Source: JAAZKA01 sp034926225 (GTDB taxonomy: Bacteria; Bacillota; Clostridia; Oscillospirales; QAMX01). Taken from it: a stretch of DNA of 64,000 nt. Of this stretch, positions 8,191 to 16,795 are shown one piece after another. The translations under genes and the position numbers were made by a program. The DNA lies in the NCBI GenBank assembly GCA_034926225.1, contig JAYFRF010000006.1, forward strand, positions 1 through 64,000, given 5' to 3'. Under the pieces are notes generated by a model. It saw nothing but the letters and a program-made list of their open reading frames with translations. It had not been told where the DNA came from and made no database searches. Each line of letters begins with the position of its first letter. Position 1 is the first letter of the stretch.

Positions 8191-8916
8191 CGGAAGAACT
8201 GTAAATAAAATTGTGGTCATCGACGACCCAGTCTCCAGCATGGACAGCAGCAGTATGTTTACTGTGGCGTCTCTCATCCGTGACTTGATTGCCATCTGCT
8301 ATAACAACTACAGGATGACAAAGCACGGCAGTCAGAACGACCACATCAAGCAATTCTTCTGCCTGACGCATAACCCGTTCTTCTTCAAAGAGGTCTCTTA
8401 TAACAGAGTCGCGGAAAACGAGTGCGTCGGCATCTACGAGCTGAAGAAGCGCGAGAGCAACCAATCATACATCATTGAATGCACGCGCCCAGACGACCGT
8501 GTCGGAGGCGGGAAGGTCAATTATTCGCCAGTAAAAAACACCTACGACTCCCTTTTGGAAGAGTACAGGACGGCGACTGACTCGATTGCACTCATCAATG
8601 TGACGCGGCGCATTCTTGAATACTACTATCTTCAGATATGCGGTTATTACAGCGGCGACCTACGAATTGACCTGTTTGAGAAAAACCGCCATCACTTCGA
8701 TACAACGCTTCCGGATGGTCTATCGACGAAACCGACTACAATGTGGCGGCGGCTATGCTTGCGGTTCTGAACATCGGAGCAAGGGGGTTCAACGACGGTC
8801 TGTTTTTCGATGCCTCCGCAATCGAACCGCAGCAGATTAGAACCGTGTTTGAGAAGATATTTACGGTAACCGAACAGACACAGTACTACAGTATGATGAT
8901 GAATATCAACTCGTAA
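8162..8916 (+). pseudogene. AAA_13 ATPase (RloC/PrrC-like) C-terminal remnant
   Basis: The frame from 8162 encodes the Walker B and signature end of an ABC-type AAA_13 ATPase: NKIVVIDDPVSSMDSSS, then FFCLTHNPFFFKEVSYNR with the His-switch. After a frameshift near 8725 the normal C-terminus continues (AAAMLAVLNIGARGFNDGLF) to TAA 8914-8916. The N-terminal Walker A and coiled-coil parts are missing. Intact relatives include anticodon nucleases that act as phage-exclusion systems, so this is probably a dead defence gene carried by a former mobile element. Confidence 0.75.
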
Positions 8917-8964
8917 TATAGCGGAGGAAGCAAGCCTTTTAAAGCTAAAAAGGAGGATAACTCT

Positions 8965-9459
8965 ATGTCAAGAATATCCGAGCTCCGTCTGAAGCAGACG
9001 CCGGCGTGCTATACGGTGTCCGTTCGCAAGACCATCAATTTTATGGAGGGGTACGCTGCGTTTTTCGGGGAGGCGCTCTCGCGCATCGACGCGCATCTTG
9101 GCGCGTGCGGCGCGCTCACGAGCAGCCCCGCCATGGCGTGCTTTCACAACATGGACTTGGAGCATCTGGACGTCGAGGTCGGGTATCATCTGGCGCAGAA
9201 AGTGCCGTGTGAGGGCGGCGTTACCTGCCAAAGCTGCCCTTCACGCAAAATCGTCACGGCCATCGACATGGGGCTGTATGAGCAGCAGGACGCCACACTT
9301 ATGGATCTGTTCGGCTTCATCGAGGCAAATCACCTCGAAATGCAGGGGTCGATCTGCTATTACTACGTCAACGAGCCCGACCGGCCGGAGAGCGAGTATC
9401 TGACGCAGATGGTGATCCCTGTAAAACAACCGCCAATAACGAAAGAAGAAACGCTATGA
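8965..9459 (+). CDS. GyrI-like/AraC effector-binding domain protein
   Basis: This 164-residue protein consists of one GyrI-like (SOUL/effector-binding) domain without a DNA-binding part. It starts MSRISELRLKQTPACYTVSV, has the central acidic strand regions (LEHLDVEVGYHLAQKV) and ends with MVIPVKQP, the usual final strand. Stand-alone members bind small hydrophobic ligands or hydrolyse them; the ligand here is unknown. A perfect aaggagg lies before ATG 8965. It overlaps the next gene by 4 bp (ATGA), so the two products are probably made together. Confidence 0.8.
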   Translation: MSRISELRLKQTPACYTVSVRKTINFMEGYAAFFGEALSRIDAHLGACGALTSSPAMACFHNMDLEHLDVEVGYHLAQKVPCEGGVTCQSCPSRKIVTAIDMGLYEQQDATLMDLFGFIEANHLEMQGSICYYYVNEPDRPESEYLTQMVIPVKQPPITKEETL

Positions 9460-10217
9460 AACCATGGTTCACTATTGACGAAATAGACCCGATGACTCGC
9501 ATCATCAGCGAATACCGTCATTGGGAGGAAACGCACTGCTACCTTTTGGAGGGCAATGACCGCGCTCTGCTCATCGACACGGGGCTGGGTGTCTGCGACA
9601 TCTCCGCAGAGGTGCGGAAGCTGACCGATAAACCCGTCACCGCTGTGGCCACTCATATCCACTGGGACCACATCGGCGGGCACAAGTATTATCCGGACTT
9701 TTACACCCACGAGCTGGAGATGGACTGGCTCCACGGTGGGTTCCCGTTGAGCATGGAGACCATCCGCAGCATGGTGGTCGACCGCTGCGATCTGCCGGAG
9801 GGCTACGAAGTCGGTACATACGAGTTCTTTCAAGGCACGCCCACGCGGCTCCTCTCCGACGGCGATACCATCGACTTCGGTGGACGAGTCGTCACTGCCC
9901 TGCACACGCCGGGGCACTCGCCCGGCCACCTGTGCTTCTGGGAAACTGAAACAGGCTACCTGTTCACCGGCGATCTGGTCTACAAGGACAGGCTGTTTGC
10001 CTACTTCCCATCCACCGACCCGCAGGCGTATCTGCGCTCATTGGAGAAGGTCGCGGCTCTGCCGGTAAAGCGGGTGTTCCCGGCCCATCACGCGCTGGAC
10101 ATCGGACCGGAGATCCTGACCCGGATGCGCGACGCCTTCCGCGCGCTTGATGCAGAGGGAAAACTTCATCACGGCAGCGGTACCTTCGATTACGGAGACT
10201 GGGCCGTATGGCTGTAA
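9456..10217 (+). CDS. Metallo-beta-lactamase-fold hydrolase
   Basis: The 253-residue protein has the full metal-binding HxHxDH motif (THIHWDHIGGH, His67-His72), the later TPGHSPGH segment, TGDLVYKD with the bridging Asp, and the C-terminal FPAHH histidine. It is therefore a complete binuclear-metal hydrolase of the glyoxalase II/MBL superfamily, cytoplasmic, with unknown substrate. Start ATG 9456 overlaps the stop of the GyrI-like gene. Confidence 0.87.
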   Translation: MKPWFTIDEIDPMTRIISEYRHWEETHCYLLEGNDRALLIDTGLGVCDISAEVRKLTDKPVTAVATHIHWDHIGGHKYYPDFYTHELEMDWLHGGFPLSMETIRSMVVDRCDLPEGYEVGTYEFFQGTPTRLLSDGDTIDFGGRVVTALHTPGHSPGHLCFWETETGYLFTGDLVYKDRLFAYFPSTDPQAYLRSLEKVAALPVKRVFPAHHALDIGPEILTRMRDAFRALDAEGKLHHGSGTFDYGDWAVWL

Positions 10218-10244
10218 ATAGATTGAAAATATGAGGTGAAAATC

Positions 10245-10661
10245 ATGGCGGCATTAAAAGAGATCCCCACCCGCGAGGAGCTGCGTGCGCTCTTCGGCGA
10301 TGAAAAGTTGGCCGCGTGGGAGCGCATGGCGCGGCTCGTCGACTCCCTGTACGACATGGAAACGCTGTGGAACGACGGCGGGAAGCGGTGGAAGATCGAA
10401 TACAAATACCGGCGCGGCGGCAAGACCCTCTGCTGCCTCTACGCGGATGAGGGACGCTTCGGGCTGATGATCATTTTCGGGCTGGAGGAGCGCGCGCGGG
10501 TGGAGGCCCTTTGGGACACTCTCTCCACCGGGACTATTCGCGTCTATGACGAGGCCGCCACCTACCACGACGGCAAATGGGTCATGTTCGACGAGACCCT
10601 GCCGGACTTAGACCTTACACGACTGCTAGCCGTCAAGCGCAGACCGAATAAAGGAAAATAG
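10245..10661 (+). CDS. DUF3788 family protein
   Basis: This 138-residue protein matches the DUF3788 family. Its features are the PTREELRALFGDEKLAAWE start, the WNDGGKRWKIEYKYRRGGKT centre, the LMIIFGLEERARVEAL helix and the YHDGKWVMFDE end. The fold is thought to bind a small ligand, but no function is established. ATG 10245 is chosen because gaggtg lies just upstream; GTG 10236 is also in frame. It follows the MBL gene by 27 bp and precedes a CPBP protease gene by 6 bp, so the four genes from 8965 probably form one operon. Confidence 0.8.
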   Translation: MAALKEIPTREELRALFGDEKLAAWERMARLVDSLYDMETLWNDGGKRWKIEYKYRRGGKTLCCLYADEGRFGLMIIFGLEERARVEALWDTLSTGTIRVYDEAATYHDGKWVMFDETLPDLDLTRLLAVKRRPNKGK

Positions 10662-10667
10662 AGCGAT

Positions 10668-11300
10668 ATGACAGAAAAACCAAAAGCAAAAACGGCTTTG
10701 GCGCTTGCGGAAACATTTATACTTATGGTCGTATTCCAAGCGGCTAAGCTGTTGTCGGAAAAGATTATAAGGCCGCTCGTTCCGGACGAAATCTTTTGGC
10801 AGCGTATGGTGACGGCCGCTGTTATGGTGCTGCTTGCCGCCGCTGTGTACGCTTATGCGCAGCTGCGAAAAACTCCGCTGTCCGTTTTCCCGCACCCCTT
10901 CGGAAAGCGGTATATCGTATTTACCTGCGTAGCGCTGGCATTGCTTGCTTCCTCTCCGCAAAACTTCATTGGCGGTTATCAAGCGATTTTACTGGCAATC
11001 TACGGCAGCATCATTACACCGGTGTATGAGGAATTACTGTTCCGCGGCTATTTCTGGAATCGCCTGAATAAGACGCTTAACAAGGAAATGTATACTTTTC
11101 TCTGGAGCATTGTCTTGTTCACAGTCTGGCATCTTGGGTATATGCTCCCTCAACTACTGTCCGGCGAATGGATAGCCGTTGCGTGGAAGCTGGTAGCGGG
11201 CGCGGGCTATGGCACTGTGTTGGGTTTTGTTCGGATGAAAACGAAAAACTGTTATTCCACCATGCTGGTACACGGAGTGCTTAATATCTTTATGCTCTGA
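10668..11300 (+). CDS. CPBP-family intramembrane metalloprotease
   Basis: The 210-residue membrane protein has about six hydrophobic segments and the three CPBP/Abi motifs: EELLFRG (121-127), FTVWHLGYM with His155, and HGVLN near the C-terminus. All presumed catalytic Glu/His residues are present. Relatives process prenylated proteins or act in bacteriocin self-immunity; the substrate here is unknown. It ends 45 bp before the flavodoxin-like gene. Confidence 0.87.
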   Translation: MTEKPKAKTALALAETFILMVVFQAAKLLSEKIIRPLVPDEIFWQRMVTAAVMVLLAAAVYAYAQLRKTPLSVFPHPFGKRYIVFTCVALALLASSPQNFIGGYQAILLAIYGSIITPVYEELLFRGYFWNRLNKTLNKEMYTFLWSIVLFTVWHLGYMLPQLLSGEWIAVAWKLVAGAGYGTVLGFVRMKTKNCYSTMLVHGVLNIFML

Positions 11301-11345
11301 TTGTGTACCATTGCATTCTTTATTAAGTGGGAAAAGGAGATACAT

Positions 11346-12029
11346 ATGAGGATTCTGCTGATAAATGGCTCACCCAAGGGAGAGCAAAGTTCCACAATGA
11401 GCATTACCCGCGCTTTTATTGACGGGATGAGCAGCGTAACGAAAAACGAAGTGCAATATCTCGATGTCATGGCAAATCACATTGAATACTGCCGTGGCGA
11501 TCTCTCCTGTATGAAAAACGGCGGTACATGTATCCATAATGACGATATGGCACAGATACTACGGGACATTCTCGCAAGCGAGCTGTTGCTGTTCAGCTTC
11601 CCGCTGTACGGCTTCGGCGTTCCAGCGCCGCTCAAGGCACTTCTCGACAGGACTCTGCCGCTTGGCTCTCTCGCAATGCGAAAGTCAGGTGATCGTTATG
11701 AACATGTAGAACAGGCGGATTTCTCGCATTTGCGGTATGCCGTCATCAGTGGTTGTGGCTTTCCGAACGCAAAGCATAATTTTGATGCCCTGCGGTTGCA
11801 GTTTGAACTGCGTTTCCCAAACGGCGTATTCGTGCTGACCGTTCCAGAGGCTCCGATGTTCAGCGCGCCGGAAGCTGCTGTCGTGACAGTACCTTTCCTT
11901 GACCTTGTCAGGCAAGCAGGTCGTGAATACGCGTTAAGAGGAACTGTTTCCGATGAGCTTATGGGCAAGCTCTCGGTTCCTATGATACCGGAAGAGACCT
12001 ATGCTGCGATCTGCAATGGAAATGCCTGA
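11346..12029 (+). CDS. Flavodoxin-like NAD(P)H-dependent FMN reductase
   Basis: This 227-residue protein begins MRILLINGSPKGEQSSTMSI, the FMN phosphate-binding loop of NADPH-dependent FMN reductases and iron-sulfur flavoproteins. It also has the FSFPLYGFGVPAPLKALLDR segment that contacts the flavin ring. One CxxD-like site (YCRGDLSCMKNGGTC) recalls the Cys-rich part of iron-sulfur flavoproteins, but the full 4Cys motif is not complete. ATG 11346 has aaaaggaga upstream; an upstream in-frame TTG/ATG extension lacks a site. Cytoplasmic; substrate unknown. Confidence 0.85.
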   Translation: MRILLINGSPKGEQSSTMSITRAFIDGMSSVTKNEVQYLDVMANHIEYCRGDLSCMKNGGTCIHNDDMAQILRDILASELLLFSFPLYGFGVPAPLKALLDRTLPLGSLAMRKSGDRYEHVEQADFSHLRYAVISGCGFPNAKHNFDALRLQFELRFPNGVFVLTVPEAPMFSAPEAAVVTVPFLDLVRQAGREYALRGTVSDELMGKLSVPMIPEETYAAICNGNA

Positions 12030-12085
12030 TACTGTGTAATTGCTGAAATATTTGACAACATATTGAGTCATTAGAGAAGATATGG

Positions 12086-12280
12086 ATGGAAAACAAAGAC
12101 TGCCCGTGTAAAAAGGCAAAATGCGGGCGTCACGGAAAGTGTGATGAATGCAGGGCATACCATGTGGAATCCAAGCGTCAGCGACCGGTTGCCTGTGAAA
12201 GAAAGCGGAAGAAGCGTCTGTTTACTGAGAAAGAGGAAAATACATATGTCCGAATCGAGATGCGGCGTATGCTGCAATAG
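12086..12280 (+). CDS. Small cysteine-rich protein
   Basis: A 64-codon frame starts MENKDCPCKKAKCGRHGKCD and contains the CPC...KC..HG.C..CR pattern of a small, widespread Firmicutes Cys-rich family, likely a zinc knuckle. Known members are about 45 residues, so the tail after ACERKRKK may be read-through beyond the original stop. It overlaps the DUF3795 remnant. Function unknown. Confidence 0.5.
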   Translation: MENKDCPCKKAKCGRHGKCDECRAYHVESKRQRPVACERKRKKRLFTEKEENTYVRIEMRRMLQ

Positions 12281-12484
12281 CTGCGAGAAAAAGGAAAGGC
12301 AAACTGCGAGGGGTGCTTGAATATGGAAAAGCGGTTCTGGGGCGGCGAATGTAAGGTAAAAAGCTGCTGTGAAGGCAGAAAGCTCAATCATTGTGGGCAG
12401 TGTCCTGAGTTTCCTTGCGAAATGCTGACGAATATGGGCAAGGAACAGGGCTACGACTCTGTCGCAAAGATTGAGCAGTGCAGA
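12246..12484 (+). pseudogene. DUF3795 protein, frameshifted and truncated
   Basis: ATG 12246 begins MSESRCGVCCNSCEKKERQ. After a frameshift near 12300 the family continues (NCEGCLNMEKRFWGGECKVK, then LNHCGQCPEFPCEML) up to IEQCR at about 12482. There it changes without a stop codon into an ABC ATPase. DUF3795 proteins are small Cys-rich, probably metal-binding proteins. The last residues of the family are missing, so a deletion joined two genes. Confidence 0.75.
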
Positions 12485-13255
12485 GGCGAAATATTCGGCT
12501 TTCTCGGTCCCTCCGGCGCGGGAAAAAGTACATTACAGAAGATACTGACCGGGCAGCTTCCCGGCTACGGCGGCAGTGTACAGGTGCTCGGCGGCGAGGT
12601 TCGCTCACACGGGCGGGATTTTTACGAGCGCATCGGCATTGACTTTGAGTTCCCGACTTTGTATTAAAAACTGACGGCGCGGCAGAATTTGAAATTCTTC
12701 GGTTCGCTGTATGCCTCGCCCGTGCGTGATATTGACGCGCTGTTTATAAGTGTAGAGCTGTCGCATGACGCGGATAAAAAGGTGTCCGACTACTCAAAGG
12801 GCATGAAAAGCCGTCTGAGCTTTCTTCGGGCGCTCATCAACGATCCGGAGATACTTTTTTTCGATGAACCGACAAGCGGACTTGACCCCGCGAATGCCCG
12901 GCTGATGAAGAATATCATTCTGAAGGAAAAAGCAAAGGGCAAGACCGTCATTCTCACAACGCACAACATGCAGGACGCGCAAGAGCTTTGCGACCGTGTG
13001 GCGTTTATCGTAAACGGCGGTATTGCCGCGCTCGATACGCCGCACAACCTCATCATGCGGCGCGGCGCGGCGTCCGTCAGATACTCATGGCTTGAGGACG
13101 GAAAAGAGCTTACGGGTGAATGTGCGCTTGACAGAACCAGTGAGGATGTTCGTCTGCAAAAACGGATAGCGGAGGATAAACTGCTTACAATTCATTCGGC
13201 TGAACCAAACCTCGGCGATATCTTCATGGAACTCACCGGGAGGGCGTTGCAATGA
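12485..13255 (+). pseudogene. ABC exporter ATP-binding protein, N-truncated with a nonsense codon
   Basis: The frame enters the ATPase at GEIFGFLGPSGAGKST (Walker A), about 30 residues into a normal subunit. A TAA at 12665-12667 interrupts FPTLY-stop-KLTARQNLKF, where relatives have Glu, so one base change created it. From 12689 the rest is open: signature YSKGMKSR, Walker B ILFFDEPTSGLDP and His-switch LTTHNM, ending in the usual C-terminal domain. The stop lies between Walker A and Walker B, so no working ATPase can form without readthrough. It was the ATPase of the permeases that follow. Confidence 0.85.
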
Positions 13256-13934
13256 GACTTGTGCATCTGACCGCCGGTGACATCCGCTTTCAATGGAAAT
13301 ACGGTTTCTACATTTTATACGCTATCTTCACGGCGTTCTATCTTTTGGTACTTGCCGCTGTGCCGAATAGCATCCGCCGCACGGTTGCGACCGTTTTGAT
13401 ATTCACAGATCCCGCGGCGATGGGACTGTTTTTCATGGGCGCGATCATATTACTTGAAAAAGTCAGCGAGTGAACAACGCGCTTGCCGTGTCTCCAATCC
13501 GTGAAGGTGAATATATGCTTGCGAAGCTGTTATCTCTTGCTCTTATCGGTATGATTGTCGGAGGAATCCTCGCTGTCGCCGGAGGAATACAAAATTTGCC
13601 GCTGTGTCTGCTTGCTGTCGTACTGTCCTCATTCCTGTGTTCGGCTTGCGGTCTTATCGCGGCGCGGTTCAGCCGCTCACTGAATCAGTTTGTTCTGCTT
13701 GCCGTGCCGTTTGAACTGGTCGTATGCCTGCCTCCTGCTCTTCTGATGTTTGGAATCGACAGTCCGTGGCTAATGCTGCATCCCGGCGTATCGGCGGTAT
13801 GGCTCATTTACGGCGACGCGCCGAGTGTTCCCCTGTGTCTATTCTCACTTACGCTCTGGTGTGTTCCGGCGATGATAATCTGCCGCAAAAGTATACACCG
13901 TTATTTCGGTGAGACGGGAGGTGCCGCTATATGA
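13252..13934 (+). pseudogene. ABC-2 type permease, split by a one-base deletion
   Basis: The first half (13252-13473, MRLVHLTAGDIRFQWKYGFY) ends ILLEKVSE-stop. The second half (13470-13934) resumes NNALAVSPIREGEYMLAKLL. Restoring one A in the run at about 13461 would give ILLEKSQRVNNALAVSPI, the expected family sequence. The joined product would have about six membrane segments and resembles permeases often annotated as fluoroquinolone-type exporter subunits. It overlaps the ATPase by 4 bp. Confidence 0.8.
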
Positions 13935-14464
13935 AAGCGTTTCTTTCCGTTACTAAGCGGTTTTTAGCGGAGATATGGTCGGATGCTATGCTGGCGGTTC
14001 TGCTGTTTGTGCCTATATTTATGGGTGTTGTGTTTCGCTTCGGTGTTCCCGTGCTTGAATCGTACTTTTGTAAAAGGCTTGGGCAAGCAACGATTCTTGC
14101 ATCGTACCGCTTTGTTTTTGACCTGTTGCTGTCTGTTATGACGCCGCTGATGTTCACAGCGGCTGGGGCAATGGTTATTCTTGATGAAGCCGACCTCGGA
14201 CTCGCACGTGCCGTCGCTGTCACGCCTATTGGTCGGAGCGGATATCTGGCTTCACGCATCGGAGTTCCGGCGCTTTTGTCAACATTGTACTGTATTATTA
14301 TCACTATGGTATTCAAACTGTCCGACATTGACATTCCGCGACTGCTTTTGCTTGCGGTCTGTTCTGGATCATTGAGTATCACAGCGGCTCTGATGATCGT
14401 ATCAATGGCGAAAAACAAGGTCGATGGCATGGCATATACCAAGCTCACCTGCGCTTGCGATTAA
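13931..14464 (+). pseudogene. Second ABC-2 type permease, C-terminally truncated
   Basis: The 177-residue frame (MKAFLSVTKRFLAEIWSDAM) is the partner permease with four membrane segments and the conserved DEADLGLARAVAVTPI motif. It stops after KNKVDGMAYTKL, about 50-60 residues short of family length. The last codons and the stop come from the repeat array at 14453-14542, so an insertion or deletion at about 14448 removed the end. Confidence 0.8.
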
Positions 14465-14542
14465 TACTCACGCTTTCGATTGCTGTACCAATGCTTTCGA
14501 TTAGTACTTGCGCTTTCGATTGATAAACCGATGCTTACGATT
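14453..14542. repeat. Five GCTTTCGATT-type repeats with alternating 19/21-bp spacing
   Basis: The core GCTTnCGATT occurs at 14453, 14472, 14493, 14512 and 14533, so distances are 19, 21, 19 and 21 bp. The array can also be read as two 40-bp units (14453-14492 and 14493-14532) plus part of a third. Spacing near two helical turns suggests binding sites on one DNA face. Similar multi-repeat ends are known in IS21-type elements; no transposase is nearby. Confidence 0.75.
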
Positions 14543-14584
14543 ACCGGCAAAGGGTTTCATCGTATCAAAATATCAGCATTAGGC

Positions 14585-14623
14585 AAATATATCGCAGAGA
14601 ACTTCGTTCTCTGCGATATATTT
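14585..14623. repeat. Perfect 18-bp hairpin
   Basis: aaatatatcgcagagaac (14585-14602) and gttctctgcgatatattt (14606-14623) pair perfectly around a 3-nt centre, and T residues follow. It could act as a terminator in either direction or be the end of a small nonautonomous element. Confidence 0.7.
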
Positions 14624-14625
14624 TT

Positions 14626-14661
14626 GCCCGAAAAGCCTGTAAGCGCGGACTTTCCGGGCGC
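14626..14661. repeat. Second hairpin beside the first
   Basis: gcccgaaaa and tttccgggc pair over 9 bp with one mismatch and a loop of about 17 nt, only 2 nt after the perfect hairpin. The sequence from 14543 to 14736 otherwise contains no gene. Confidence 0.4.
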
Positions 14662-14736
14662 TTTTAGTTTTAGCCGCAGGGCATGTTGATCCATAGTTTA
14701 TGTCTTTGAAACGTAAATTTGTGACCGAACACCATT

Positions 14737-14783
14737 TTGGTGCAAATCCGGGTTTTTGGTGCATTTAAAAAATCCTTGGTGCA
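14737..14783. repeat. Three TTGGTGCA repeats at 19-20 bp spacing
   Basis: TTGGTGCA occurs at 14737, 14756 and 14776, each followed by an A/T-rich triplet. Such short direct repeats about two helical turns apart are characteristic of IS21-family ends. No istA or istB gene remains, so this is taken as a solo end or scar. Confidence 0.6.
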
Positions 14784-14813
14784 TTTGCCCCGTGCTTCCA
14801 TCAAGCTGTTTTT

Positions 14814-14999
14814 TTATTCATCTGTTTCAAAAATCAGATCTATTTCCTTAAAACGTCCGTACGACTCAATTTTGGTCGGAATATAGCCGACAAATCGATA
14901 ACCTTGAGTTGCATATTTATCAATAATGTCACGGTGTTCTTCGCATTTTGAATTCACAAAGCCGCCTATGGTTATCCTGACATATTCGTATTTTTTCAT
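14814..14999 (-). CDS. DUF4177 domain protein
   Basis: This 61-residue protein is a complete DUF4177 domain: KKYEYVRITIGGFV, then EHRDIIDKYATQGYRFVGYI and KEIDLIFETDE. Family members are small, probably cytoplasmic, with a beta-alpha-beta fold and no known activity. A clear aacggagga lies before the ATG on the minus strand. It is monocistronic as far as can be seen. Confidence 0.82.
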   Translation of the reverse strand: MKKYEYVRITIGGFVNSKCEEHRDIIDKYATQGYRFVGYIPTKIESYGRFKEIDLIFETDE

Positions 15000-15135
15000 C
15001 GCTGCTCCTCCGTTTTAAGTCTAGTTTATTTGATGTAATGATTACACCTGCACGACAGATTGAAAGATGGTAAAACGTACAAATCATGAACGGGTCCAAC
15101 ATTGAAAACAGGATACAGCTTTTAGGATGAAAGTG

Positions 15136-15402
15136 CTAAATTTCTTTATATAAACCAACGCCACTCAATATAACGCCGCAACCACCAGTAAGAGCTATTA
15201 CAGACCCGCCAAGCTGGTAGCTGCGAGTGGTTCCTTCTACTATCTGCTGAAAGTCTCCACTATCCATAGAACCGCCTTGTGCCCTGACAGCCATACTACC
15301 AGCATTCCGCCCGATAGCTGTGGCCTTGAAAAGTATGATGAGCCCAATGACAAAAATAAGCGTCATTATAACCAGACCTGAAACGGCCAAACGTCTTTTC
15401 AT
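15136..15402 (-). CDS. Small two-helix membrane protein
   Basis: The 88-residue protein has a short basic N-terminus (MKRRLAVSGL), a membrane segment (about 8-26), a polar loop (residues 35-62) and a second glycine-rich hydrophobic segment (65-83). No known domain is recognised. The sequence between this gene and the next (15403-15547) is A/T-rich and seems noncoding. Confidence 0.6.
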   Translation of the reverse strand: MKRRLAVSGLVIMTLIFVIGLIILFKATAIGRNAGSMAVRAQGGSMDSGDFQQIVEGTTRSYQLGGSVIALTGGCGVILSGVGLYKEI

Positions 15403-15547
15403 ATTTTTTGCGCCCTTTCCTCTCTGTAAAACACAAGTTCTTGTTTACAATACGCCCAAAAACAACGCGTAAAGCTCGATAATGATAAACACCGCGAGCA
15501 GGGAGAAGAACACCGAACTTCGATAATTTTATCCATTATAAACCCCG

Positions 15548-16384
15548 TTAAATAGAATTTTTGTCAGAAATTATCAGTGTCATTCTGTCAGGTAAAAAAA
15601 ACATCCCGACAGCAACAAAAAGTATCTCGACAAATGTCCTGATCAATAAATCGCTTATGTTAGACATAAATACCAACGGTATAAAGAAATTGAATAAAAT
15701 AAGGTTTACTCCGAATAACACACAACCCACAAGTACAGCTCTTATGACCTTGCTTCTATCTACAATAAACTGACCGAGCCATATTAAGGCAGCCGAAACG
15801 GTTACACCAGTTATTATTACCCACAGTATTGTTCCAAAAAAATGTGTATTGATTGAAGAATATATATCCATAAAGGTATAGAGAAAGACTCTCCCCGTAA
15901 CAAAGCAGGCAAATATACACATAAAACTGAAACCCGCTTTATTCATATAAACATTTTGCTTTACCTCAGGTTTATCACTATCTTTAGCAAGCAATATTCC
16001 GATTAAAAGTCCTAATGCAATCAGCGCAATTCCATCTGCAAGCGGATACGCAATGATATTGATAAATCCTGCGCCCTCGGAATGCGGCAAAGGCTCAAAT
16101 AAATAAACTACCCAGATTAAGCAATATACACAGCCGTATTTGAGCCCTTTTAATATTTTCTTTCCAGGTATTTTGTTTTCGACCAGTAAATACATTGCGG
16201 TGATTATACTGTAGCTTAAAAATGTGTATACAGAAAAAGCAAACGGCATAATTCCTTTTTGAACAAAGATGCTGGGTGCCAACACCTCCTGTTTATAACT
16301 CGGAATCATCAATTGAAACAGGATTCTGATTACTGTTGAAATAAAGCCAATGAACAATATTTTACCAACAGTAGCCTTTTTCAT
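15548..16384 (-). CDS. Polytopic membrane protein of unknown function
   Basis: The 278-residue protein has about eight hydrophobic segments joined by short loops and no recognisable transporter or enzyme motif. ATG 16384 (MKKATVGKILFIGFISTVIR) is chosen over the in-frame ATG at 16489 because aaaggaga lies just upstream. The longer version would add 35 residues without membrane character. A strong promoter with a palindrome lies about 130 bp upstream, so the gene is likely controlled by a TetR-type repressor that is not encoded next to it. Confidence 0.65.
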   Translation of the reverse strand: MKKATVGKILFIGFISTVIRILFQLMIPSYKQEVLAPSIFVQKGIMPFAFSVYTFLSYSIITAMYLLVENKIPGKKILKGLKYGCVYCLIWVVYLFEPLPHSEGAGFINIIAYPLADGIALIALGLLIGILLAKDSDKPEVKQNVYMNKAGFSFMCIFACFVTGRVFLYTFMDIYSSINTHFFGTILWVIITGVTVSAALIWLGQFIVDRSKVIRAVLVGCVLFGVNLILFNFFIPLVFMSNISDLLIRTFVEILFVAVGMFFLPDRMTLIISDKNSI

Positions 16385-16496
16385 AGTGCCTCTCCTTTTT
16401 TGGGGGTATATAATGCCAACCGAATCGCGGCTTGGAGAATGAACTACGCACCCGCGCAGAACAACGGCTATCTCTTCCCGAATGCACATATTCTAC

Positions 16497-16540
16497 CTAA
16501 CGTTCGTTAGTATTATAACACACCAACTATCAATTTGCAA
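16497..16540 (-). promoter_or_regulatory. Sigma-A promoter with CTAACG-tt-CGTTAG palindrome
   Basis: On the minus strand TTGCAA (16535-16540) and TATAAT (16512-16517) are 17 bp apart. The interrupted palindrome ctaacg-tt-cgttag (16497-16510) begins 1 bp after the -10 box, where a bound repressor would block transcription. Its shape resembles TetR-family operators. The promoter is read directly; the regulator is inferred. Confidence 0.65.
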
Positions 16541-16795
16541 TAGTGTAATAAAAATTTTTCTAAAGGAGATGTATAATACTGTTGACCAAACTCTGGTACA
16601 GCTTTATCACCCTCAGCTCCAACTAAACCTTGCGGATAATATCAGTCGTTTCCGGTAGGTCGAGGCATTCCTCTTTCGTCTACGGAACGCAATGGAGTGC
16701 ATACGGCGGGTAACCTCCTCCTCCATGTGCCCTTTTTCGACGCAAAAGTCTCCCCGTGTGCATTTCGTGTCAACGCAAGCCGCTCCTTACCTACT
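16541..16795. other. Noncoding stretch beyond the promoter
   Basis: Between the promoter at 16497-16540 and the stop codon of the fusion gene, no gene, RNA or clear repeat was recognised. Short open frames here are not supported by a start site or a family. Confidence 0.5.

Noticed and set aside
14453..14783. Possible CRISPR array
   Set aside because: Repeat cores are only 8-10 bp, spacers of 9-12 bp are not unique protospacer-like units, and no cas gene is present.
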